Shown one piece after another: positions 43,212-51,905 of a stretch of 56,415 nucleotides of DNA (within the stretch, counting starts at the first letter, position 1; each line of letters begins with the position of its first letter). The notes below the pieces were generated by a model. That model ran no database searches. It saw only the letters and a program-made list of their open reading frames with translations, and was not told the origin of the DNA. The position numbers and the translations under genes were made by a program. The stretch comes from Alterinioella nitratireducens (GTDB lineage Bacteria; Pseudomonadota; Alphaproteobacteria; Rhodobacterales; Rhodobacteraceae), in contig NZ_JABJVX010000016.1 of assembly GCF_013155465.1 (NCBI RefSeq), positions 1 through 56,415 on the forward strand, in the 5' to 3' direction.

Positions 43212-44465
43212 TCAGACTGGCATCGCGATCGGGCGGGCGGCGGCAGGGGCCAGCGCGTTGATGCGCGCGATATGCGCGGGCAGGCAGCGGGTCCGGAAAT
43301 CGTAGTTTTCCACGACATGGGCGCGCGCCGCCACCCCCAGATGGGCGTAATCGCCGGGGGCGACCAGAACCTCGGCCACCTGCGCGGCCAGCGCTTCCGG
43401 CTTGAAGAAATCGACCAGCAGGCCGGTTTGCCCATGCGTCATCGCCTCGCGCACCGGGGCCACGTCCGAGGCCACGATGGTCACCCCCATCGACATCGAT
43501 TCGAGCAGCGACCAGCTGAGGACGAAGGGCACCGTCAGGTAGATATGGCAGCGGCTGATCTGAATGATCTTCTGATAGTCTGCATAAGGCACCCGGCCCA
43601 GGAAATGCACCCGGTCCCAATCCAGCCGGTCGCCGACCTCACGCTCCATCCGGGCGCGGTAGCCGCCCTCGTCAGCCGCCTTCTTGCCGTATGACGCCTC
43701 GTTGCCGCCGATGATCAGCGCGCGGGCCCTGGGGCGAGCCTCCAGGATATGGGGCAGCGCGCGCATGAAGACATGAAAGCCCCGCGTCGGCTCCATGTTG
43801 CGCGCCATATAGGTGAAGATCTCGTCGTCCCGCGTGACGGCGCGCCCCAACCGGTCCAGCATCACAGACGCCTCCGGATCGGGGCGCAGCAGATCGGTGC
43901 GGATGCCGTCATGGCAGGTGTAGATCTTTGAATGGAAGCTCTCGGGATATGTGTCACGCTGCCAGCACGTCGGCGATTGCCCCAGATCGACGGTTTCCAG
44001 GTTGATGTAATTCACCGCGTTGCGGGCATGCATGATGAAGGGCGTGTGGGGGCCTGAGGGAAATTCCGGGTCGAACCCGACCGAGCCGCCTTGGGCCAGG
44101 AAGTAATATTCGAAGAACCCGATCACCGGCACGTCGGGCCAGACAATCTTGGTGAAGGTCAGCTCACCCCACCCGATATGGCCCAGGATCACATCCGGTT
44201 TGAACCCGGCCTTGCCCAGGGCCTGGAGTGCCTGCGCCGCGCCGAAGCCCGACCCGGCGCAGTCCTCCCAGTAACGCGACAGCCCATAGGCATCCTTGGC
44301 AGGGCGGTGATGCGGGGCGTAGCGAATGATGCGCACACCCTGCATCGGGGCCGGGTTTTCGCGTTGGGTCAGAAAGACGATCTCATGTCCACCCTGCCTC
44401 GCCAGCCATTGCAGGATTTCGCGATACTGGCCCGGATAGTTCTGATGGATGAAGAGAAGTTTCAT
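43212..44465 (-). CDS. GT4-family glycosyltransferase (417 aa)
   Basis: MKLLFIHQNYPGQYREILQW is the usual N-terminal strand and glycine-containing loop of this GT4 subgroup. GHIGWGELTF, FFEYYFLAQGG and TCHDGIRTDLLRPD lie across the acceptor domain, while YMARNMEPTRGFHVFMRALP starts the donor domain and VLSWSLLESMSMGVTIVASD carries the donor motif in a variant form. Length is standard. It follows rmlA by 15 bases on the same strand, so it is the last gene of the rhamnose operon and a good candidate rhamnosyltransferase, though the donor is inferred from position only. Confidence 0.85.
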   Translation of the reverse strand: MKLLFIHQNYPGQYREILQWLARQGGHEIVFLTQRENPAPMQGVRIIRYAPHHRPAKDAYGLSRYWEDCAGSGFGAAQALQALGKAGFKPDVILGHIGWGELTFTKIVWPDVPVIGFFEYYFLAQGGSVGFDPEFPSGPHTPFIMHARNAVNYINLETVDLGQSPTCWQRDTYPESFHSKIYTCHDGIRTDLLRPDPEASVMLDRLGRAVTRDDEIFTYMARNMEPTRGFHVFMRALPHILEARPRARALIIGGNEASYGKKAADEGGYRARMEREVGDRLDWDRVHFLGRVPYADYQKIIQISRCHIYLTVPFVLSWSLLESMSMGVTIVASDVAPVREAMTHGQTGLLVDFFKPEALAAQVAEVLVAPGDYAHLGVAARAHVVENYDFRTRCLPAHIARINALAPAAARPIAMPV

Positions 44466-44480
44466 GAGGCCCGCCTTGCG

Positions 44481-45350
44481 TCACAGAAGACCCCGGAGAT
44501 ACTGCCCGTAGCTGCTCTTGAGGAACATCCGGGCGCGCGCCTCCAGGTCTTCGGCACCGATCCAGCCCTGCTCATAGGCGATCTCGTCCGGGCTGCCGGC
44601 CTGCAAGCCCTGCCGCTTTTCCAGCGTGCGCACGAAATTGCCCGCATCGAGCAGGCTGCCATGCGTCCCGGTATCGAGCCAGGCATAGCCGCGCCCCATG
44701 GTCTGCACCGAGAGCGCCCCCTCCTCTAGGTAGGTCTGCAGAAGATCCGCGATCTCGACCTCGCCGCGCGGGGACGGTGTGAGGGTGCGGGCGCGGTCGG
44801 GCGCGGTGCCATCGAGGAAATAGAGCCCCGTGACGGCATAGTTCGAGGGCGGATCGGCGGGTTTCTCGATGATCGCCTTTGCCGCGCCTGCCGCATCGAA
44901 CGCCACCACGCCATAGCGTTCGGGATCGGCCACGTGATAGGCGAAGACGGTGCCGCCCGCAGGCTGTTCATCGGCGCGCGCCATCAGCTCGGGCAGCCCG
45001 TGGCCGAAGAAGATATTGTCGCCCAGAACCATCGCGGACGGCTGACCCTCCAGGAAATCTTCGGCCAGCAGATAGGCCTGCGCCAGCCCCTCCGGCCTGG
45101 GCTGTTTGATATAGGTGAGGTTGACGCCCCATTGCGATCCGTCGCCGAGCGTGCGCTTGAACTGGACCTGGTCATGCGGCGTGGTGATGATGGCGATCTC
45201 GCGGATACCCGCCAGCATCAGCACCGAGAGCGGATAATAGACCATCGGCTTGTCATAGATCGGCAGAAGCTGCTTGGAAACGCCGAGCGTGATCGGATAG
45301 AGCCGCGTGCCGGTGCCGCCCGCCAATATGATGCCCTTGCGTGCCGTCAT
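44481..45350 (-). CDS. rmlA: Glucose-1-phosphate thymidylyltransferase (289 aa)
   Basis: RmlA makes dTDP-glucose, the first step to dTDP-L-rhamnose. GIILAGGTGTRLYPITLG followed by VSKQLLPIYDKPMVYYPLS is the diagnostic pyrophosphorylase region. GDNIFFGHG and EKPADPPSNYAVTGLYF complete the active site. Length (289) is canonical. ATG 45350 overlaps the rmlD stop (ATGA). The operon order is rmlC-rmlB-rmlD-rmlA-GT4. Confidence 0.97.
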   Translation of the reverse strand: MTARKGIILAGGTGTRLYPITLGVSKQLLPIYDKPMVYYPLSVLMLAGIREIAIITTPHDQVQFKRTLGDGSQWGVNLTYIKQPRPEGLAQAYLLAEDFLEGQPSAMVLGDNIFFGHGLPELMARADEQPAGGTVFAYHVADPERYGVVAFDAAGAAKAIIEKPADPPSNYAVTGLYFLDGTAPDRARTLTPSPRGEVEIADLLQTYLEEGALSVQTMGRGYAWLDTGTHGSLLDAGNFVRTLEKRQGLQAGSPDEIAYEQGWIGAEDLEARARMFLKSSYGQYLRGLL

Positions 45351-46198
45351 GCCTTGCCCGCCTCAAGTTCCGCCAAGACCAGCGCCAGCCCCGCGCGCCA
45401 GTCGGGGCGCGGCAGGCCGAAGGTGCGGGTTGTTTCGCAGCAGTCTAGCCGCGAATTGGCCGGGCGCAAGGCAGGGGTCGGGTATTGCGACGACACGATA
45501 TCGGTGACGGTGCAGGCGATCCCGGCTTGGGCAAAGATTTCGCGCGCGAAACAGGCCCAGGAGACATCCGGAGCACCGCTGAAGTGATAAGTGCCGGTCT
45601 TAGTCGCGTCCTGCGCCAATTGCCCTGCAATAGAGATGTTTGCCACAGCGATATCCACCGCCGGCGTCGGCCCGCCGACCTGATCCGAGACGACATTGAG
45701 CGTCTCCCGTTCACGTCCGAGCCGCAGCATCGTCTTCACGAAATTATTGCCATGGGCGGAAAACACCCAAGCCGTGCGCAGGATCGCATGCCTGCCCCCT
45801 GCCCTGCGTACCGCCCTCTCGCCCGCCAGCTTGGTCCGGCCATAGGCCCCGAGCGGGCCGGTGGGAGCATCGGGGGCGAAGGGGGTCTCGCCCGTGCCGT
45901 CGAAGACGTAGTCGGTGGAGATATGGATGAAGGGAATGTCCAGCGCCGCGCAGGTATCGGCCATGACGCCGGGGGCCACGCCATTGACCCGTTCCGCGAC
46001 CGCCTCATCTACCTCGGCGGCATCGACGCCGGTGAAGGCTGCGGCATTGATCACGGCTTGGGGGTGATGCGCCCGGATAGCTGCGGCGCAGGCGGCGGGG
46101 TCGGTCAGTTCGGCGGCCCGCCGGTCCAGAGCGGTGACACCGTCCATCCCTTGCAACTCGCGCGCTACCTGCCCCGTCTTTCCGAACACCAGGATCAT
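45347..46198 (-). CDS. rmlD: dTDP-4-dehydrorhamnose reductase (283 aa)
   Basis: RmlD performs the last, NAD(P)H-dependent step to dTDP-L-rhamnose. ATG 46198 ([16 protein letters not shown]) is chosen at the start of the Rossmann loop GKTGQVA and overlaps the rmlB stop by four bases; the longer frame adds unrelated arginine-rich codons. [32 protein letters not shown] and [14 protein letters not shown] (Tyr-x3-Lys) are all family motifs. Length is normal (about 285-300). Confidence 0.96.
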   Translation of the reverse strand: MILVFGKTGQVARELQGMDGVTALDRRAAELTDPAACAAAIRAHHPQAVINAAAFTGVDAAEVDEAVAERVNGVAPGVMADTCAALDIPFIHISTDYVFDGTGETPFAPDAPTGPLGAYGRTKLAGERAVRRAGGRHAILRTAWVFSAHGNNFVKTMLRLGRERETLNVVSDQVGGPTPAVDIAVANISIAGQLAQDATKTGTYHFSGAPDVSWACFAREIFAQAGIACTVTDIVSSQYPTPALRPANSRLDCCETTRTFGLPRPDWRAGLALVLAELEAGKA

Positions 46199-47235
46199 GT
46201 GCCGGTTCCCAGACGTTGCCCGACGCCATCGCGGGCCTGAAGCGCGCGCCACCAGGCCTCGTTCTCCAGGTACCAGCGCACGGTCCTTTCCAGCCCTTCC
46301 TCCAGCGTCACGGAGGGACGCCAACCCAACTCCTCCCGGATACGGGTCGGGTCGATCGCATAGCGCAGATCATGGCCGGGGCGATCCTGAACAAAGGTGA
46401 TTTGCCCTGAATAGGATCTGTTCAAGGGTCTTTCGCGGTCCAGGATGGCGCAGATCATGCGCACGATGTCGATGTTGCGCGCCTCGTTCTCGCCACCTAT
46501 ATTGTAGCTGCGTCCCACCTGTCCCTTGTCCAGCACCGTCAGCAGCGCATCGGCATGATCCTCGACATAGAGCCAGTCGCGCACGTTCTCGCCCGACCCG
46601 TAAACCGGGATCGGTTCACCGGCGAGCGCCTTGAGGATGACCACCGGGATCAGCTTTTCGGGGAAGTGATAAGGTCCGTAATTGTTCGAGCAATTGGTCA
46701 GCAGAACCGGCAGCCCATAGGTTTCCCCCCAGGCCCACACCAGGTGGTCGCTGGCAGCCTTGGAGGCCGAATAGGGGCTGCGCGGATCATAGGGCGTGGT
46801 TTCGGTGAACTGGCCCGTCTCGCCGAGGCTGCCATAAACCTCATCGGTCGAGATATGGTGAAAGCGGAACCCCTCGGGCCTGCCCTGCCCCGCCCAGTAC
46901 CGGCGCGCGGCCTCGAGCAGGTTATAGGTGCCGGTGATGTTGGTCTCGATGAAATCACCCGGCGCGTCGATCGAGCGGTCGACATGGGATTCGGCGGCCA
47001 GATGCATCACCGCATCGGGCTTATGGGTGTCGAATACAGTGTCTAAAGCGGGGCGATTGCGGATATCAAGATGTTCGAACGCATAGCGCGGGTTGTCCGC
47101 GACAGAGGCCACATTCACCAGACAGGCAGCATAGGTCAGCGCGTCGAGATTGATCACCTGATGCCCGCGCGCTACCGCCAGCCGCACCACCGCCGAGCCG
47201 ATGAACCCCGCGCCCCCTGTCACGAGCAGCTTCAT
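46195..47235 (-). CDS. rmlB: dTDP-glucose 4,6-dehydratase (346 aa)
   Basis: RmlB gives dTDP-4-keto-6-deoxyglucose. [18 protein letters not shown] is the NAD loop, [20 protein letters not shown] a family block, [13 protein letters not shown] supplies Thr-Asp-Glu and [14 protein letters not shown] the catalytic Tyr-x3-Lys. [18 protein letters not shown] is diagnostic for RmlB over other SDRs. ATG 47235 overlaps the rmlC stop by four bases. Length (346) is canonical. Confidence 0.97.
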   Translation of the reverse strand: MKLLVTGGAGFIGSAVVRLAVARGHQVINLDALTYAACLVNVASVADNPRYAFEHLDIRNRPALDTVFDTHKPDAVMHLAAESHVDRSIDAPGDFIETNITGTYNLLEAARRYWAGQGRPEGFRFHHISTDEVYGSLGETGQFTETTPYDPRSPYSASKAASDHLVWAWGETYGLPVLLTNCSNNYGPYHFPEKLIPVVILKALAGEPIPVYGSGENVRDWLYVEDHADALLTVLDKGQVGRSYNIGGENEARNIDIVRMICAILDRERPLNRSYSGQITFVQDRPGHDLRYAIDPTRIREELGWRPSVTLEEGLERTVRWYLENEAWWRALQARDGVGQRLGTGT

Positions 47236-47804
47236 GGCGCGCGCGCCTCCCAGGTGAAGGGGCTGTCGAGATCCTTGAGCCCCGGTGCCGCGGCGTCCTT
47301 TTCCGACAGGACCGGCTCCCGCCCCTCAAGCCCCCAGTCGATGCCGATTTCCGGATCATCGAAGCGCACCGCGCCCTCGGTCTGGGGCGCGTAGAGATCG
47401 GTGCATTTATAGATGATCTCGGTCTCGGGCTCACGGGTGACGAAGCCATGCAGGAACCCCGCGGGCACCAGCAACTGGCGGCCATTCTCGAAGCTCAGCT
47501 CGACCCCGATCCATCGCCCATAGGAGGGGGAGCCCTTGCGGATATCGACCGCGACATCGAAGAGCCGCCCGCGCCCGCAGCGCACCAGCTTGTCCTGGGC
47601 ATGGGGCGGGGCCTGGAAATGCAAGCCCCGCAAGGTGCCGACCTGGGTCGAGAAGGAATGGTTGTCCTGCACGAAATCATAGGTCAGCCCATGCGCGGCC
47701 ATGGTCTGTCGGTTCCAGCTCTCGCAGAAAAACCCACGCGCATCGCCAAAGCGGCGCGGCGTCAGGATCTTCACGCCGGAAAGGCGGGTGTCTTCTATCT
47801 GCAC
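47232..47804 (-). CDS. rmlC: dTDP-4-dehydrorhamnose 3,5-epimerase (190 aa)
   Basis: GTG 47804 gives [20 protein letters not shown], the usual RmlC N-terminus, with GGGAAGAA just upstream. A TTG at 47840 would add 12 unmatched residues. [30 protein letters not shown] (with catalytic His62), [16 protein letters not shown] and [12 protein letters not shown] are cupin-fold family blocks, and [12 protein letters not shown] holds the catalytic Tyr region. It is the promoter-proximal gene of the operon, so the promoter should lie within the first part of 47805-49057. Confidence 0.95.
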   Translation of the reverse strand: MQIEDTRLSGVKILTPRRFGDARGFFCESWNRQTMAAHGLTYDFVQDNHSFSTQVGTLRGLHFQAPPHAQDKLVRCGRGRLFDVAVDIRKGSPSYGRWIGVELSFENGRQLLVPAGFLHGFVTREPETEIIYKCTDLYAPQTEGAVRFDDPEIGIDWGLEGREPVLSEKDAAAPGLKDLDSPFTWEARAP

Positions 47805-47961
47805 CGCTTCTTCCCAATTCTTGGCCCATTTTTCGAGCAACGTTTATCAAGATCATTCACTAACGTCACCTTTGCCAGAAATATGGGCTCGCCGAGCGTA
47901 GGGTCCATTGAACTGTTCTGACCGGAGGAATCCGAATCTCAATGAAACAACGAGCAGTAGA

Positions 47962-47985
47962 GAACCCGGTCGAAAGGCCGGGTTT
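47962..47985. terminator. Hairpin with T-run, possible terminator
   Basis: AACCCGG (47962-47968) and CCGGGTT (47977-47983) form a 7-bp stem around TCGAAAGG and continue into TTTTCT on the plus strand. No gene ends just before it on the plus strand. It may belong to a lost gene, a small transcript, or block transcription toward the repeat cluster. Confidence 0.5.
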
Positions 47986-48156
47986 TCTGCTTTCTGGCCT
48001 CCACCGCGCGTGGAAAAACGGGCTTCCCGTCGCGCTTACCGGGCTGGAGATCGCGGATGACGGGGAGTCCATAGGACGTGGAACGGGTCGCAACGGTTCG
48101 TGGAAATCCGGTTTCTACGGCTGGTGGTGGGGTTTTTCGTGTCGATCTCGGGGGGT

Positions 48157-48473
48157 GTTCCAAGGATCGTGCCGGATGTTCCGTTTGGAACGGGTTTGCT
48201 TGGAACGGCTTTTTTCGTTTGTAATCAGTGTGTTGAGTGGGGGCGTTCCAAGTGTTCCAAGTTCCAAGCCTACATTATAGGGCTACGTGTATATGCGAGT
48301 CTCGTTTCCACTTACCGTGGTGGTATTACGGCTACTATTCTATAGTCTCCAAACCAACACCCCTGTTATACTTGGAACACTTGGAACGGCAGGACATAAC
48401 CCCTTGTTTTTTAAGGCAGAAACCCGTTCCAAGCCACGGGCGGTTGCTTGGAACACCTTGGAACGCTTGGAAC
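48157..48473. repeat. Cluster of the 8-bp motif GTTCCAAG / CTTGGAAC (11 exact copies)
   Basis: GTTCCAAG occurs at 48157, 48245, 48254, 48261 and 48426. Its complement CTTGGAAC occurs at 48199, 48371, 48380, 48447, 48457 and 48466. A degenerate pair GTTCC-GGAAC lies at 48178-48191. Copies group in tight runs with starts 7-10 bases apart, near one helical turn. The runs face each other across an AT-richer core of about 100 bases (48269-48370). The layout suggests binding sites for a multimeric DNA-binding protein, such as an origin, a partition site or a complex operator. Confidence 0.85.
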
Positions 48474-49057
48474 GGCAACTGTTTGTGGACGAGAACGGCA
48501 GTCCTCCCAACGGTCCGTTGAAAAATTCTGAACCCACAGCCCGGATCGCCGATCTGCCCGGGGACCTCGCCGCCAGGGTCGAGCCGGTCCGCCCCGAACT
48601 CGCATCAAGCTATTTGACTTGAAAAGCGGAATATCATGCCATTTGGCTTGATCGAACCCGCACAGCCGCGCAGAAGGTCCGGGGGTGGACCGATATGTCC
48701 TGCATTTCTGCACAACGAAAGGGCGATTGCCCCACGGATTATGATTTAGATTGAAGGAATTAGCGGATAACATGAGGCCGACCGCAAGATCATCACGGGA
48801 GTCCCCTAGTTAGTTTGAAAAAGTCTCTAATATCGCGCTCTGCGCCCCCCGCGGCAGCCCGAATCACGCAGGAAGGACCCAAAGCGGTCGCCCCTCTGCC
48901 GTTGTCAATCCCCAATGAAATTTATTTGTTCCGCGCCGCCGCACAACCGCACAACCGCCCATTGCCCCGCATCCAGGACCACGCACAGCCCCGCAACCCG
49001 GCATTGATTCGCCCCGTCAATCAGTCGCCCAAGACAACGTAGGTAATTGGCTCAACC

Positions 49058-50080
49058 CTAGCCGCGCGCCACGCGCTGTTTCACCCAGGCGAGGAACGCC
49101 TTTTGCGGCGCGGTCAGGCGCGGACGGCCCGATCTGACCCAGAAGCCGCGCCATTCCGCCTCGAGCGCATGGACATCCCATCCCGGCGCTAGGGCACGGG
49201 CCGCGTCATGCGCCTCGGGGGGTAGCACGGGGACGCTACGGACGGGGCCTTCGACCACGGCATCGCGCAGGGAGAAGCGGATCATATCGTCCACCTCCTC
49301 CACCATCTCGTAATCGGGCAGGTGGCCCGCCGCGATCATGTCGCGCAGCATCTTGCGGAAAACGCGTCGCGGGCTGGCCGCGCCGGATTTCTTCAAGAGC
49401 AGATCAACCGAGACGCGCCAGCTTTCCTGGCGGCCGCAATGCTTGCGCGCGATCTCGTAGATGCGGCGTTCCAGCGGTTTTCGCAGGCGGAAATAATCGC
49501 GGCTGAGGGTGAGGACCGATTTCGCCATCACCGCGCGGTAGAGCCACTCGCTAAGCGTCACCGCGACGCTGACCATGCGGCCGCCGCGCGCGTGGCGCAC
49601 GATCTCCCAGGACTCGATCAGGCCGAAACCGCTCGTCACGTCATGACCGCCGGTTTCCAGGTTGGTGGTGATGCGGGTGCCGGCGAGCCGCTCGAAGGCC
49701 GCCTTGAGACGGCGATAGGCATCTCCGCTGGTTTCACGGTTGGTGGCGACCAGAAGGTCATGCGCGCGCAGATGCAGCCGGCGGCTGACGGACTTGCCGG
49801 CATTCAGCGCCGCCATTAGCTGGCTGATGCAATAGATCAGGATGTCCTTGTCGTGGATCGTGGCCAGCCCCTTGACGCTTGGCGTGACCTCGATTTCGAC
49901 ATCGTTATGGGCATAGCGCAGGATGCGTCGGTCGGGGCGCGTCGACAGCGAGAAGATCGGGTGCTCCATCGTCACCATGTCATCCTTGGGGATGGCATCG
50001 AAAATATCGCAGAGGAAGAAATCCCCCTGCGGGTGACGATCAGGCAAAAGCCTGCCCGAACTGGTGATGGAACTGCTCAC
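49058..50080 (-). CDS. repA: Plasmid replication initiator RepA (340 aa)
   Basis: The initiator binds iterons at the plasmid origin and recruits host replication proteins. GTG 50080 starts VSSSITSSGRLLPDRHPQGD. The conserved blocks DFFLCDIFDAIPKDDMVTME and FSLSTRPDRRILRYAHND, then VEIEVTPSVKGLATIHDKDI, followed by RRLHLRAHDLLVATNRETSG, are those of the RepA initiator family of alphaproteobacterial plasmids. A winged-helix region is likely around 170-260 (SKSVLTLSRDYFRLRKPLER, RRIYEIARKHCG). It transcribes away from parA, with the origin between them. The single repA with a separate parAB pair rules out a RepABC replicon. It may correspond to the RepA-I compatibility type, which needs a phylogeny. 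Confidence 0.9.
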   Translation of the reverse strand: MSSSITSSGRLLPDRHPQGDFFLCDIFDAIPKDDMVTMEHPIFSLSTRPDRRILRYAHNDVEIEVTPSVKGLATIHDKDILIYCISQLMAALNAGKSVSRRLHLRAHDLLVATNRETSGDAYRRLKAAFERLAGTRITTNLETGGHDVTSGFGLIESWEIVRHARGGRMVSVAVTLSEWLYRAVMAKSVLTLSRDYFRLRKPLERRIYEIARKHCGRQESWRVSVDLLLKKSGAASPRRVFRKMLRDMIAAGHLPDYEMVEEVDDMIRFSLRDAVVEGPVRSVPVLPPEAHDAARALAPGWDVHALEAEWRGFWVRSGRPRLTAPQKAFLAWVKQRVARG

Positions 50081-50099
50081 GGGGACCCGACTCGGTGTT

Positions 50100-50320
50100 T
50101 CGTGGTTTTATTGACGCCAACCCTAGAGTTATCCACAGGAGCCGTCCAGCGCTGCCATCGTGGGTTTGGAGTCGGATCAGCGGGGGTTTGGAATCGTTTT
50201 ATCGGGGGTTCGGAATCGGCTGGCTCATACGAAACACCTGAAACCCGGGTGAAAAGAAGGCATTGCCAGATCGGGAAAAGCCCTTAACACATATATAACA
50301 CATCTCTAACAGGGCAGATT
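50100..50320. other. Probable origin of replication: DnaA box, 22-bp iterons, AT-rich region
   Basis: Between the divergent repA and parA genes lie, in order: TTATCCACA (50129-50137), a perfect match to the consensus DnaA box; three direct repeats with core GGGTTTGGAATCG starting at 50162, 50184 and 50206, exactly 22 bases apart; and an AT-rich stretch at 50284-50310 (AACACATATATAACACATC) suited to strand opening. The combination of DnaA box, helically phased iterons and AT-rich DNA next to the initiator gene is the standard layout of an iteron origin. Exact borders are estimated. Confidence 0.85.
50162..50227 (+). repeat. Three 22-bp direct repeats (iterons)
   Basis: Repeat cores read GGGTTTGGAGTCG, GGGTTTGGAATCG and GGGTTCGGAATCG at 50162, 50184 and 50206. 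The first 13 bases are conserved with two changes overall and the remaining 9 vary. The period equals two turns of DNA, so RepA would bind all copies on one face. They lie about 80 bases upstream of the repA start, so RepA may also repress its own promoter. Confidence 0.85.
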
Positions 50321-50374
50321 TTTTCGCCACAGACAGTTCACCCAGCCCTTTGCCCTGTAATTGCTGAGAAATCA

Positions 50375-50432
50375 CACCTGAGGTGCGGCTTTTCCTTCCA
50401 TGTCATGCGTTTTCGCGTATATTGAAGAAAAC
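50375..50432. promoter_or_regulatory. Palindromes upstream of parA, possible operator
   Basis: CACCT-G-AGGTG (50375-50385) and GTTTTC with GAAAAC (50409-50414 and 50427-50432, 12-base spacer) lie within 80 bases of the parA start. ParA or ParB proteins often repress their own operon through sites placed like this. The second repeat spans the AT-rich GTATATTGAAG, which may be part of the promoter. Support is positional only. Confidence 0.4.
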
Positions 50433-50452
50433 ACGGCACATGAGGCGCGGGC

Positions 50453-51853
50453 ATGGCGAAGGACAGTGTGGGGACACCCCCCTATTTCAATATCGATCCT
50501 GATGCGGCACTGGCGGAGTTGGATGCGCCGCTGTCGACTGCGGGCTTTTCGCGGATTGCGCAGGCCTGTGCGCAGGGACGCACCGATCTCGCCTCGCGCG
50601 GGATGGACGAAGAGGGGCAGAAACGCCTGCGGCTCTTTTCGACCTGGGAGATCACCCGCTACCTGATTCCGGTGGCCCAGGCCCATTTCCGCCGCGTGCT
50701 GAAGCAGAACTCTGACCTGCCGCAAGGCCGTTCCGAGACCGAGGGCGGAGCCAAGTGGTTCACGCTCGATGAGGTGCTGCGCCTGCGCAGCCATTTCGCC
50801 TCCGAGGGGTCCAAGGCCAAGGAGTATCGCCCCTACCGACCCGAGGGGCTGGCGGCCAAGCTGGTGGCAGTCGCCAACTTCAAGGGCGGGGTCGGCAAGA
50901 CCTCAACCTGCGCACATCTGGCGATGTCAGCGGCACTAGATGGCTACAAGGTTCTGGTGATCGACCTGGATTCCCAAGGTTCCATGACCTCGATCTTCGG
51001 TGGCCGTGTCGAAGATGAATGGCAGACGGTCTTCCCGCTTCTGGCGCGCCATTATGCAGGCTATCTACGGGCCGAGAACCAGCGCCGGATGGATCGCGGC
51101 GAAGCGCCCCAACCCCTTGATGAGACCCTGTCCGAGGCTCTTTCCATCACCGCCGACGACATCATTCAAAAAACGCATTGGCCCAATATCGACCTCATCG
51201 GCGCGCAGCTCAACCTCTACTGGGCCGAGTTTCAGATCCCGGTCTGGCGCATGAACGGGCGTGGCTGGAAACTGTGGGATGCGCTGACCGACATGTTGCA
51301 GGCCGACGGGGTACTGGACGCCTATGACCTCGTCTTCATCGACACGCCCCCTGCCCTTGGCTACCTGACCATCAACGGGCTGGCCGCGGCCGATATCCTA
51401 CTGGTTCCGCTCGGCGCCTCTTTCCTGGAGTTCGACAGCACCGGGCGTTTCTTCGACATGCTGCACTCCACCTTCGCCTCGATCGAGGAGGGGGAGAACA
51501 TGGCCGCCCGCGCGCTCGGCCGCGACGAGATGGCGTTTCAATGGGACGCGGTGCGCGCTGTGATCACACGCTACGATGACAGCCAGCAGGCCGAGCTTGG
51601 CGCCCTGATGCAGGCCTATCTGGGCCGGACGCTCAGCCCGCACCGGCAGGGCTACACTGCCTTGATCGGCCAGGCGGGCGAGCAGGTCTCGGGCATCTAC
51701 GAGGCCGATTACCGCGACTTCAACCGCGAGACCTATGCAAGGGGTCGCGAGACATTCGACGCCACATATGCCGCGTTCAAGCGGCTGCTCTTGGGCATCT
51801 GGCGGCGTGAGGAACTGGCGGCGAAGAAGACAGATAAACTTGGGGCCGCATGA
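50453..51853 (+). CDS. parA: Plasmid partition ATPase ParA (466 aa)
   Basis: ParA forms a nucleoid-bound ATPase gradient that moves ParB-parS complexes. The deviant Walker A KGGVGKTS is at about 143-150 (in VAVANFKGGVGKTSTCAHL), followed by VLVIDLDSQGSMTSIFGGR (A' motif) and YDLVFIDTPPALGYLTING (Walker B region). The 130 residues before the ATPase contain a helix-turn-helix-like stretch (FTLDEVLRLRSHF), as in the long type-Ia ParA proteins that repress their own operon. ATG 50453 has GAGGCG upstream. It is followed after 52 bases by parB, with an inverted repeat between them. Confidence 0.93.
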   Translation: MAKDSVGTPPYFNIDPDAALAELDAPLSTAGFSRIAQACAQGRTDLASRGMDEEGQKRLRLFSTWEITRYLIPVAQAHFRRVLKQNSDLPQGRSETEGGAKWFTLDEVLRLRSHFASEGSKAKEYRPYRPEGLAAKLVAVANFKGGVGKTSTCAHLAMSAALDGYKVLVIDLDSQGSMTSIFGGRVEDEWQTVFPLLARHYAGYLRAENQRRMDRGEAPQPLDETLSEALSITADDIIQKTHWPNIDLIGAQLNLYWAEFQIPVWRMNGRGWKLWDALTDMLQADGVLDAYDLVFIDTPPALGYLTINGLAAADILLVPLGASFLEFDSTGRFFDMLHSTFASIEEGENMAARALGRDEMAFQWDAVRAVITRYDDSQQAELGALMQAYLGRTLSPHRQGYTALIGQAGEQVSGIYEADYRDFNRETYARGRETFDATYAAFKRLLLGIWRREELAAKKTDKLGAA

Positions 51854-51863
51854 GGCTGAGATT

Positions 51864-51889
51864 AGTCTCTAAACCTACATTTAGAGACT
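51864..51889. promoter_or_regulatory. Perfect 10-bp inverted repeat between parA and parB
   Basis: AGTCTCTAAA (51864-51873) and TTTAGAGACT (51880-51889) are exact complements around the spacer CCTACA. The site fills the parA-parB gap, 11 bases after the parA stop and 17 before the parB ATG. It has no T-run, so it is not a normal terminator. It may be a ParB-binding site (parS) or an element controlling parB translation. Confidence 0.65.
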
Positions 51890-51905
51890 GACAGAGACGG
51901 AGAGC

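Larger units (their letters stand above)
47805..49057. other. Gene-free region of about 1.25 kb between rmlC and repA
   Basis: No convincing gene is seen on either strand. From left to right it holds the expected rmlC promoter area, a hairpin at 47962-47983, the dense 8-bp motif cluster at 48157-48473 with an AT-richer core (about 48275-48370), and an unstructured stretch to the repA stop at 49058. Base composition is uneven and lower in G+C than the genes in the core. Such a region beside a replication module may carry replication, transfer or regulatory sites. Confidence 0.6.

Noticed and set aside
47942-48280. Possible 112-aa gene with GGAGG upstream of ATG 47942
   Set aside because: The frame runs through the hairpin at 47962-47983 and into the 8-bp repeat cluster, and the predicted protein is low-complexity without family features.
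48411-48773. Possible 120-aa minus-strand gene
   Set aside because: It overlaps the repeat cluster and has no ribosome-binding site or recognisable domain.
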